DNA of 6,103 bases from Opitutia bacterium. GTDB lineage: Bacteria; Verrucomicrobiota; Verrucomicrobiia; Opitutales; JANYEO01. The notes under the pieces were generated by a model. The model was given only the letters and a program-made list of their open reading frames with translations. It ran no database searches and had not been told where the DNA came from. Of the stretch, positions 1 to 5,659 are shown piece after piece; position 1 is the first letter of the stretch; each line of letters opens with the position of its first letter. Where the stretch lies: NCBI GenBank assembly GCA_025363025.1, contig JANYEO010000064.1, positions 1 to 6,103 on the forward strand, read 5' to 3'. A program made the position numbers and the translations under genes.

Positions 1-1794
1 CGCATCTCGGCGGGCTTCGAGGGCTTGAACGGCTTCCTCCATCTTTTTTATCCAGGCTGAGGAATCTATTTGGGCCTTACGATAAGCTTTTGCATGCGCA
101 TGCGGGGGCAAGACAGGTAGCGGGTCAAACACAACCTTGGCTGTTGTTTTTTGGGACTTGGCAGCTTGAGCTGCTGCGCGTTCTTTATCTTCTACGGACT
201 GTACGTAGGCACTCACATTGCCATAAAATACTTGTACTTTCTTTTCCCGAATTTCCCAAATGCGGCTTACAATCGGGTCCAAGAAAGCCCGGTCGTGAGA
301 AACAATAATGACAGAGCCTTGAAAGTCTTGAATAGCTTTTTGCAGTACCCGCTTAGAATTAATGTCTAAGTGATTGGTCGGTTCGTCCAGTAAGAGGCAG
401 TTGGCCCCTTGCAAAAGGATTTTGGCCAAGGCCAAACGGTTTTTTTCCCCTCCGGAAAGGACTTTAACGGGCTTAAAGACATCTTCCGCGGTAAAGAGCA
501 AAGAGCCTAGCACCGTCCGTGGGTTAATTTTATCCCCGCCTTTTAATAAGTCAGAAACAGTATCTAAAACGTTCTTCTTCGGGTCCAACTCTTCTGCCTG
601 ATGCTGGGCAAAGTAAGCGAGCTCTACCTGATGGCCCGTTGCACGGTTGCCCGACTGCAGCGGCAAAGCCCCGGCTAAAATCTTAAGCAGCGTTGTCTTC
701 CCTGCGCCATTGGGGCCAACAATCCCAACTTTATCCCCACGTTCGAGGCAAATATCTAAATTCTCAAATAAAGGAACCGCCCCAAATTGATAACCCATCC
801 CCTCGAGCTTAATGACCTGCTGACCCGTTTGACGAGCCGGCGGAAAGCGGAAGCCGATCTTCGACTCTTCGTCCTTCAGCTCTATGCGCTCCATTTTCTC
901 CAATGCCTTCATCCGGCTTTGGGCTTGAGTTGCCTTACTGGCCTTGGCCCCAAAACGGTCGATAAAAGCCTGGGTTTTATCAATCTTCTTTTGCTGAGTT
1001 TTATGGGCTGCCTCAAGTATCAATGTACGGGCAACTTTTTGATCTTCGTACTCACTGTAATTGCCATTATAAATAGATAGATCCCCCCGGCTAATTTCAA
1101 AGATCTTAGTACACAAGCTATCCATGAAGGCTTGGTCGTGGGATACAACCATAATGGCCCCCGGATACGTCTCAAGGAAACGCTCTAACCAGCACTGGGA
1201 GGGTAAGTCTAAGTGATTCGTAGGCTCGTCTAGTAGCAACAGATGGGGTTTAGCCAAAAGGAGCTTCGCCAGGGCTATCCGCATTTGCCAGCCTCCGCTA
1301 AATTCCGACGTTTGGCGGGCATTATCCTCTGATTTAAAGCCCAACCCCAGCAAGATCGTTTCGACTTCTACCGGCAGCAAATGTGCATCTAACTGAATTA
1401 AAATATCATCTAAATGGCTAAGCTCTAAGATTAAACGCTCTTCTTCTGCCTTTGGGGAGCCTTCGGGCAAATTATTTAAAGTGGCCTCTAAGGCGGCTTG
1501 CTGGGCCCGTATTTTTAAAATCTCAACCGCGGCGGATTCGACTTCATCAAAAAGCGTCCTCCCATGGGCCAAAAGGCCATCCTGCGGCAAATACCCAATA
1601 CGCACTTGTTGGCCGTAAGAAACTTTTCCGGAATCCAGCTCTTGCACGCCTGCCAGCACCTTTAAGAGGGTGGTTTTACCCGCCCCGTTAGAGCCCACAA
1701 GCCCGATACGGTCTTCTTGAAGGACGGTAGCCGTTATTTCGTCAAAAATGGCCCGACGGGCAAAACGTAAAGAGAGCGCTTGAAGTGTAATCAT
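1..1794 (-). CDS. ABC-F family ATPase (Uup/YheS/EttA-like), C-terminus cut by window edge
   Basis: This is a soluble ABC protein with two nucleotide-binding domains and no membrane segment. ABC-F proteins bind the ribosomal E site and relieve stalled translation or confer antibiotic protection; which applies here cannot be told. The reading frame is open for 598 codons from an ATG at 1794-1792 down to base 1. Domain 1 has Walker A GSNGAGKTT (residues 34-42), signature FSGGWQMR (165-172), Walker B LLLLDEPTNHLD (185-196) and switch VSHD (217-220). A charged linker (about 250-310) follows, with the FIDRFGAKASKATQAQSR stretch typical of the ABC-F interdomain (P-site tRNA interaction) segment. Domain 2 has Walker A GPNGAGKTT (360-368), YFAQHQ (394-399), signature LSGGEKNR (446-453) and LLLDEPTNHLD (467-477). 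After about residue 515 there is an Ala/Lys/Glu-rich tail, probably the start of the C-terminal coiled coil. Family members run to about 630-650 residues, so little is missing. No Shine-Dalgarno sequence precedes the ATG. It is divergent from the phosphotransferase gene. The subfamily is uncertain. Confidence 0.95.
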   Translation of the reverse strand, partial: MITLQALSLRFARRAIFDEITATVLQEDRIGLVGSNGAGKTTLLKVLAGVQELDSGKVSYGQQVRIGYLPQDGLLAHGRTLFDEVESAAVEILKIRAQQAALEATLNNLPEGSPKAEEERLILELSHLDDILIQLDAHLLPVEVETILLGLGFKSEDNARQTSEFSGGWQMRIALAKLLLAKPHLLLLDEPTNHLDLPSQCWLERFLETYPGAIMVVSHDQAFMDSLCTKIFEISRGDLSIYNGNYSEYEDQKVARTLILEAAHKTQQKKIDKTQAFIDRFGAKASKATQAQSRMKALEKMERIELKDEESKIGFRFPPARQTGQQVIKLEGMGYQFGAVPLFENLDICLERGDKVGIVGPNGAGKTTLLKILAGALPLQSGNRATGHQVELAYFAQHQAEELDPKKNVLDTVSDLLKGGDKINPRTVLGSLLFTAEDVFKPVKVLSGGEKNRLALAKILLQGANCLLLDEPTNHLDINSKRVLQKAIQDFQGSVIIVSHDRAFLDPIVSRIWEIREKKVQVFYGNVSAYVQSVEDKERAAAQAAKSQKTTAKVVFDPLPVLPPHAHAKAYRKAQIDSSAWIKKMEEAVQALEARRDA

Positions 1795-1893
1795 ATTGAA
1801 GTGCCTGAGCTTGTAAGGATAAGATAGCGCTTTTACAAAGCCTAAAAAGCAGTACTGTTATATAAATATACAAATAGTCGACCTATACCTTAC
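1795..1893. promoter_or_regulatory. Divergent promoter region with interrupted palindrome
   Basis: This 99-bp AT-rich spacer separates the start codons of the ABC-F gene (reverse) and the phosphotransferase gene (forward), so promoters for both should lie here. A possible forward promoter is TTTACA (1832-1837) and TGTTAT (1856-1861) with 18 bp between them, followed by TATAAATATA. An interrupted inverted repeat, GCTTGTAA (1809-1816) with TTACAAAGC (1833-1841), overlaps the putative -35 box and could be an operator. The boxes match consensus weakly, and no Shine-Dalgarno is visible for either gene. This is inference from position and composition. Confidence 0.35.
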
Positions 1894-2895
1894 GTGAACC
1901 TCGCCCTGCCCACCCCTGTCCGCATTATCACTTTAGCGGCCGATGCACTGAATATGCCAGAATCAGGCTTAAAAGTCCATCGCCTAAAGCAAAGCCATAG
2001 TACCTCCATTTGGCACCTGACAGACGCCATTGACCGTACCTTTATTTTAAAAATTGGAAAATCCCCTAACGACCCGTCTAACAACCCTTTAGACGAAAGC
2101 CGCCTTCAAAGAGGAGAAGCCACTTTACGTTATCTAGAAGCTAATTACCCAGATATACTCGCTCCACGAGCTGTAACCGGGCTATTAACCCACCCGAGCC
2201 TAGGAGATCGGCCTTATTTTCTACAAACAGTACTACCAGGAGAGCCCCTTTCAGCCTATAGCTTCATCCCGCCTAGCCATTTAAACCATGCATTAATGGG
2301 CTTAGGGGCGGCTTTGGCGGCTGTTCATCAAATTCCAGGCAAGCAGTTCGGATATTTTGGTACAAATCCCCCCTTCTCGTTAAAAACGACTTGGGCTGAA
2401 GCGTTTAATAACCTATGGCAATCGGCCATTGCAACTGCTACAGTCGCTAACTACCCGCTGCCTGTACCCTTGCATCAACTTTGTGAACTCTATGAAAAAA
2501 GCCGCACAGTACTAGAAGGCCCCTTCCCTTGCGTGCTTTGCCATGGGGATATTGGAAAAGGCAACATCATCATGAAAGAAACAGGCCAGATTACAGGCCT
2601 CATAGACTGGGAAGAAGCCCTATGGGCCGAGCCTGGCTTCGACTTAGGGCTCATGACTCACCTAAACCTGGGAAAGCCTAGTTTTTATATGGGGTACAAG
2701 GCCTTTGATTTGAAAAAAGACCCTACCTTCCCCATACGTATGCGCCTCTACCAAATCCTTAAATTAATACGCTTCTATCAAATACTGCAAACCCCCGTAT
2801 TAAATGCTCAGGGCCACCCAACAGGAGAATGGAAGCGCTCGAATATTAATCCACTTATTGACGAAGAGTTTTATACAGCCGTTAACAGCTTTTAA
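1894..2895 (+). CDS. APH/choline-kinase-like phosphotransferase, substrate unknown
   Basis: This 333-residue cytoplasmic protein has the eukaryotic-like kinase fold of the APH family, which transfers phosphate from ATP to a hydroxyl of a small molecule (aminoglycosides, choline, homoserine, fructosamines and others). The N-lobe shows FILKIGK with the likely ATP-anchoring Lys53, and Glu75 in RGEATLRYL is the likely helix partner. The catalytic loop is CHGDIGKGNII, with Asp219 as the catalytic base and Asn224 as a metal ligand. Metal-binding Asp238 lies in GLIDWEEALWAEPGFDLG, a typical APH (Brenner-like) arrangement. The usual HGDLHxxN reads HGDIGKGN here, so the His after the catalytic Asp is Gly. 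The start is the GTG at 1894; the first in-frame ATG (1954) would cut into the N-lobe, and a stop lies upstream at 1843. No Shine-Dalgarno precedes it. It is the only gene between its promoter region and the probable terminator after 2993, so it is likely monocistronic. Resistance should not be assumed: most chromosomal members have metabolic or unknown substrates. Confidence 0.88.
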   Translation: MNLALPTPVRIITLAADALNMPESGLKVHRLKQSHSTSIWHLTDAIDRTFILKIGKSPNDPSNNPLDESRLQRGEATLRYLEANYPDILAPRAVTGLLTHPSLGDRPYFLQTVLPGEPLSAYSFIPPSHLNHALMGLGAALAAVHQIPGKQFGYFGTNPPFSLKTTWAEAFNNLWQSAIATATVANYPLPVPLHQLCELYEKSRTVLEGPFPCVLCHGDIGKGNIIMKETGQITGLIDWEEALWAEPGFDLGLMTHLNLGKPSFYMGYKAFDLKKDPTFPIRMRLYQILKLIRFYQILQTPVLNAQGHPTGEWKRSNINPLIDEEFYTAVNSF

Positions 2896-3159
2896 GGCAG
2901 TTCTGCTTGACTAGAAGAGAGACTTACTTTTTTGTACATTTCTTTATGGGAGTTCACTTTCCATCTGCTTTTATTGATAACCGAAAACCGCTCTGGGTTG
3001 TTCGTGTTTATGCGCCTGCCTGTAAGAAGCGCAGCAGCGCACACTAACAAGTACCCAGTTGTCTTTTTTTGCCGCGTACAACTCTAAAAAAACGCAGCTT
3101 TCTTTACTTAAGAACCCTTGAAATTTAAGCAGGGTTTATCATTTTTCAATTTTTAAGCG
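2896..3159. other. Intergenic region and leader of the AGCS transporter gene
   Basis: This 264-bp stretch holds no convincing gene. Its centre carries the long hairpin described separately (2993-3070). Downstream is an AT-rich leader with two mutually exclusive small stems: CTTAA (3107-3111) with TTAAG (3125-3129), and AACCCT (3113-3118) with AGGGTT (3131-3136). The latter ends 23 nt before the ATG. No promoter with good -35 and -10 boxes is visible and there is no Shine-Dalgarno before 3160. I looked for a glycine riboswitch, common ahead of AGCS genes, and did not find its conserved core. Confidence 0.5.
2993..3070 (+). terminator. Long imperfect hairpin followed by T tract, probable terminator of the phosphotransferase gene
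   Basis: The outer stem pairs CTGGG (2993-2997) with CCCAG (3054-3058). Inside it are TTGTT with AACAA, GTGT with ACAC, GCGC with GCGC and CTGC with GCAG. These are separated by small bulges and a mismatch, giving about 22 base pairs. The stem is followed at once by TTGTC and a run of seven T (3064-3070), the layout of an intrinsic terminator. It lies about 100 nt after the phosphotransferase stop and about 90 nt before the AGCS start, so it would separate the two transcripts. It is longer and more interrupted than a standard terminator and could instead be a structured small RNA or leader element. Confidence 0.55.
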
Positions 3160-4500
3160 ATGGATTTTTTAATATTTTTAGACTCTTTATCAAATGGCCT
3201 TTTTTCTACCCTCGAATGGGCGGATCAATTATACTGGTCTTATATCGGCTTTACTTTAGTCGTCGCCTTTGGCCTATACTTTAGCATTAAGACCAAAGGG
3301 TTTCAATTTTCCGTCCTGAGGCACCCTGTTCGTGTTATTAAATCCCTCATGGGGACAAACAAGGGGCAAACAGGGACCAACCCTATCGCCCTCTACTTTG
3401 CCTCCCTCGGAGGCAGTGTTGGATTAGGCAATGTGGTGGCCGTTGTCACAGTTTTAACGATGGGGGGCCCTGGAGGTATTTTCTGGCTCTGGGTTGCAGC
3501 CATTGCAGGCATGCTCATTAAGTACTGCGAAATTTACCTCGGTGTTACCCACCGGGTCAAAAATAACCGGGGTGGCTACGATGGCGGGCCGATGTACTAT
3601 TTGGCCCACGCTTTTGGAGTGCGCTGGTTGCCATTGGTTGTCGCCTTTCTCCTTTGTATTTATGGAGTAGAGGTCTCCCAATTTCTCATTTTAACGGATA
3701 CCTTTACGGATACGTTTGGGATAAATCGGCACTGGGTAATCGCTATTTTGCTGACCCTTGTTTTCTACGGATCCCTCGGGGGCGTCTCCCGCTTGGCCAA
3801 GATCTGCACAGTCATGATGCCGCCCTTTCTGATTGGGTATGTCTGCATGTGTTTATGGGTCGTGGTAGATCAATGGGCTGTATTCTTAGAGCTACTACCC
3901 TCCATATTCACCTCTGCTTTTACAGGCCATGCAGCCGTAGGGGGCTTTGCAGGTAGCACCTTTCTCATGGCCGCCCAATATGGAACAGCCCGCGCAGTGT
4001 ACTCCGGCGATATCGGCATCGGGTACGATTCTATTATCCAAAGCGAAACCCGCCTTCAAGATGCTAGCCAACAAGCCCGCTTAGCCATCCTCTCGCTCTT
4101 AAATAATACCCTCATCTGCACGCTCAGCTGCTTGGTTGTCCTTGTCTCCGGCCTTTGGTGTGCCCCAGGCGTCCTAAAGCCCTCCAGCTATGTGATTGCC
4201 GCCCTGTCAGCGTATTTCCCTTATATGGATATTATAATGGCGATTGTTTTCTTTTTGGTCGGCTTCACCACCATCATGGCTTACTTCGTCATCGGGCTGA
4301 AAGCGGCGCGTTTTATCAGCCCACGCCTAGGGGAGCGTTTCTTTTTAATCTACGCTTTCTTTGCCTTTATCTTCTTTGCTTATTATGACCAAAGCCAAGT
4401 AATGCTCCTCATGAGCTTGTCTGGCGGCCTCCTCATGCTCTGCAACCTAGCAGGGATATGGAAGCTGCGGCATGAAATCAAATTTGAGACCGCCCCTTAA
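3160..4500 (+). CDS. AGCS-family amino acid:cation symporter (alanine/glycine type)
   Basis: This 446-residue integral membrane protein has about 11 hydrophobic segments and normal AGCS length. The family imports alanine or glycine with Na+ (or H+) across the inner membrane. Hallmarks are the glycine-rich segment SLGGSVGLGNVV (82-93) and GGPGGIFWLWVAAIAGM (102-118), then the EIYLGV helix and GGYDGGPMYYL (138-148). TSAFTGHAAVGGFAGS (251-266) and ARAVYSGDIGIGYDSIIQSE (277-296) follow. The last of these stands where most AGCS members have a variant of RGLFSNEAGMGSAP, so this is a divergent subclade; from memory, Chlamydiae carry a similar version. The ATG at 3160 gives an N-terminus starting just before the first membrane segment, and no Shine-Dalgarno is visible. 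The last codons (ETAP and stop) lie inside the left arm of the palindromic element at 4484-4612, so the C-terminal tail may derive from it. The gene stands alone and converges on the hemD-like gene. Substrate and cation are inferred from family only. Confidence 0.93.
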   Translation: MDFLIFLDSLSNGLFSTLEWADQLYWSYIGFTLVVAFGLYFSIKTKGFQFSVLRHPVRVIKSLMGTNKGQTGTNPIALYFASLGGSVGLGNVVAVVTVLTMGGPGGIFWLWVAAIAGMLIKYCEIYLGVTHRVKNNRGGYDGGPMYYLAHAFGVRWLPLVVAFLLCIYGVEVSQFLILTDTFTDTFGINRHWVIAILLTLVFYGSLGGVSRLAKICTVMMPPFLIGYVCMCLWVVVDQWAVFLELLPSIFTSAFTGHAAVGGFAGSTFLMAAQYGTARAVYSGDIGIGYDSIIQSETRLQDASQQARLAILSLLNNTLICTLSCLVVLVSGLWCAPGVLKPSSYVIAALSAYFPYMDIIMAIVFFLVGFTTIMAYFVIGLKAARFISPRLGERFFLIYAFFAFIFFAYYDQSQVMLLMSLSGGLLMLCNLAGIWKLRHEIKFETAP

Positions 4501-4612
4501 TGCCTTTCTTTTCAGCGCTTACTGCGTTCGGCGTACGCACCTACCTAAAGTAGGATTACGTGCGCCTCGCTCGTAATCATCTGAAAATCAAAGCATTAAG
4601 GGGCGGTCTCAA
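4484..4612 (+). repeat. Palindromic element 1, overlapping the 3' end of the AGCS gene
   Basis: A perfect 20-bp inverted repeat joins 4484-4503 (including the last four sense codons and the TAA of the AGCS gene) to 4593-4612. Inside it is a collar shared with element 2: AATGCCTTTCTTTTCAG (4499-4515) facing CTGAAAATCAAAGCATT (4581-4597), paired through TTTTCAG/CTGAAAA around an internal loop. The interior folds further: GCGTACG with CGTGCGC, and an apical CCTAC-CTAAA-GTAGG hairpin (4540-4554). The whole 129 nt can thus form one long imperfect hairpin. No open reading frame of note lies in it, and no T tract follows, so it is not a standard intrinsic terminator. It could serve as an mRNA 3' structure, a rho-independent stop of unusual form, or a small mobile palindrome. 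Function is unknown. Confidence 0.85.
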
Positions 4613-4631
4613 GATACGGTTTTAAACTATA

Positions 4632-4757
4632 TGAGAACGGTTGCAGAATGCTTTAATTTTGAGGAATTTGTAGGGCGGAGTGACGAGTGTGCTACGGCAC
4701 TCGAGGAACGACAACCGACCAAAAACTCAAAAGAAAGGCATTCTGCAACCGTTCTCA
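4632..4757 (-). repeat. Palindromic element 2, overlapping the stop codon of the hemD-like gene
   Basis: A perfect 20-bp inverted repeat joins 4632-4651 to 4738-4757; the right arm includes the TGA stop of the hemD-like gene (4757-4755 on the reverse strand). Read on the reverse strand it shows the same collar as element 1: AATGCCTTTCTTTTGAG (4742-4726) and CTCAAAATTAAAGCATT (4662-4646). Its apical stem is different, with CGAG/CTCG and TGC/GCA around a TACG loop (4684-4703). The element lies inverted relative to element 1, so each has the same end towards its own gene. The 19 bp between the two elements (4613-4631) hold nothing recognisable. The outer arms of the two elements share only TGAGA(C/A)CG at the outside and AATGC at the inside. 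Function is unknown. Confidence 0.85.
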
Positions 4758-5480
4758 CCGGGCGATGGCCCGAATAAGCGTAGCCACATCATCACAAGCT
4801 TGCCCCTTTAAATCATTACTCAAAAGACCCCATACGCTAAATAACGGCACATCCTGCAACTTGAGCTTCGTTGCTGCCTCAACCCCAGCTTGCCCAACAG
4901 CTACCCAAGCCGTAGGCTTAAAGCTTGCGGGTACTTTATCTGCTTTTTCAAAGCGGTGAGTTACCAAATTATCAACAATGGCCCGGGCTTTTAAAAGATC
5001 CTTCATCAAGGCCTTCCCTTCACCTTCTTCTGTAATACACAAAACCCGCACGTGGTCTAAGGGCAATACTTCCCCCATAGCATCAGGAAGGGCTTTGGCA
5101 ACTGCCACAACATCCACATCTATGCGCTCCAAACGGAGGGCCTGGGCAACATCGTCCCCCATGGCCGCTATTCGCATAGGCCCAAGCTCACGCAAATCAC
5201 CAAAAGCACGGTCAAAAAGGGATAAAAATGCCTGAACCGCGATAAGGTCCGTAAAAACCCCCCAATCATACATCCCGAGCTCCGTAAAGATATCTGCCAC
5301 TACCCCTTTATCAAAAGCAGGTAAGGCCTTCTTCATTGAGCAAACCCGCACTAAGGCACCATGCAAAGCCAGCATACCGGCCACATGCTCTACCAAAGAG
5401 CCTTCACCCAGCAAGCCGATCGTTGCCCCATCTAAGCGGAGGCTACCACCCTCTCCAAAAACTAATTCGCGTTTGGCCAT
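4755..5480 (-). CDS. hemD: Divergent uroporphyrinogen-III synthase-like protein (HemD family)
   Basis: This 241-residue soluble protein is similar in length and layout to uroporphyrinogen-III synthase, which cyclises hydroxymethylbilane and inverts ring D to give uroporphyrinogen III for haem, sirohaem and cobalamin. Evidence is pattern-level. An N-terminal half-domain has LDGATIGLLGEGSLVEHVAGMLALHGALVR and MYDWGVFTDLIAVQAFL, where the family often has YDWxxFTSxxAV. MRIAAMGDDVAQALR follows, equivalent to the family's aavGxxTAxxL. A second half begins VRVLCITEEGEGKALMKDLLKARAIVDNLVTHRFE and ends with a WVAVGQAGVEAATKL helix. The family is weakly conserved, so the assignment is tentative. The ATG at 5480 is preceded directly by eight T and no Shine-Dalgarno; the next in-frame Met is residue 36, inside the domain. 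It lies just downstream of the tRNA-Val terminator, implying a promoter of its own or read-through. Its stop codon lies in the arm of palindromic element 2. Confidence 0.62.
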   Translation of the reverse strand: MAKRELVFGEGGSLRLDGATIGLLGEGSLVEHVAGMLALHGALVRVCSMKKALPAFDKGVVADIFTELGMYDWGVFTDLIAVQAFLSLFDRAFGDLRELGPMRIAAMGDDVAQALRLERIDVDVVAVAKALPDAMGEVLPLDHVRVLCITEEGEGKALMKDLLKARAIVDNLVTHRFEKADKVPASFKPTAWVAVGQAGVEAATKLKLQDVPLFSVWGLLSNDLKGQACDDVATLIRAIAR

Positions 5481-5491
5481 AAAAAAAAGCT

Positions 5492-5519
5492 AAAAAAAAG
5501 CATGCCCGAAAAGACATGC
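5492..5519 (-). terminator. Intrinsic terminator downstream of tRNA-Val
   Basis: On the reverse strand the sequence GCATGTCT-TTTC-GGGCATGC (5519-5500) forms an 8-bp stem, including two G-T pairs, with a four-base loop. It is followed directly by eight T (5499-5492). It begins six bases after the CCA end of tRNA-Val, where a terminator is expected. The T tract is part of a tandem GCTTTTTTTTA duplication that runs into the start codon of the hemD-like gene. Confidence 0.8.
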
Positions 5520-5524
5520 ATTCA

Positions 5525-5601
<77 letters not shown>

Positions 5602-5629
5602 GAAAAGAGGCCCCATGCTGAAGCGCATA

Positions 5630-5659
5630 TATTTAATTGCAAGCCAAATTAGGGATTAA
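5630..5659 (-). promoter_or_regulatory. Weak candidate promoter for tRNA-Val
   Basis: On the reverse strand TTAATC (5659-5654) and TAAATA (5635-5630) are separated by 18 bp in an AT-rich stretch just upstream of the tRNA. The match to sigma-70 consensus is poor at the -35 box, and the -35 overlaps the stop codon of the preceding gene. The position suits a tRNA promoter, but co-transcription with the membrane-protein gene is equally possible. Confidence 0.22.

Noticed and set aside
91..104. Palindrome TGCATGCGCATGC near the left edge
   Set aside because: It lies in the coding sequence of the ABC-F tail (His-Ala-His-Ala), has no second copy in the window and is probably chance.
374..601. Forward open frame opposite the ABC-F gene
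   Set aside because: It lies wholly within the reverse-strand ABC-F coding region, which has intact Walker and signature motifs. The forward translation has no recognisable features; the same holds for 90-369, 787-1080 and 1452-1691.
2993..3058. Small SRP (4.5S) RNA suggested by the GCGC/CTGC stem with a GTAA loop
   Set aside because: The conserved domain IV motif (GGTCAGG with GGAAGGAAGCAG) is absent.
3107..3136. Pseudoknot or switch formed by two interleaved stems upstream of the AGCS start
   Set aside because: The stems are only 5 and 6 bp in AT-rich sequence, and the connecting loop of one base is too short for a sound pseudoknot; chance pairing is likely.
2896..3159. Glycine riboswitch ahead of the AGCS gene
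   Set aside because: The position is typical, but the conserved aptamer core and paired glycine-binding segments are not visible.
4484..4757. Integron attC sites
   Set aside because: The palindromes are similar in size and in having variable tips, but the GTTRRRY and RYYYAAC core sites are absent and the outer arms vary with the gene.
4484..4757. CRISPR array or insertion-sequence remnant
   Set aside because: There are only two units, in opposite orientation, without regular spacers. No transposase fragment and no direct target duplication are visible.
4687..4959. Forward open frame of 90 residues starting in palindromic element 2
   Set aside because: It runs over the element and then antisense through the hemD-like gene, with no family resemblance and no ribosome binding site.
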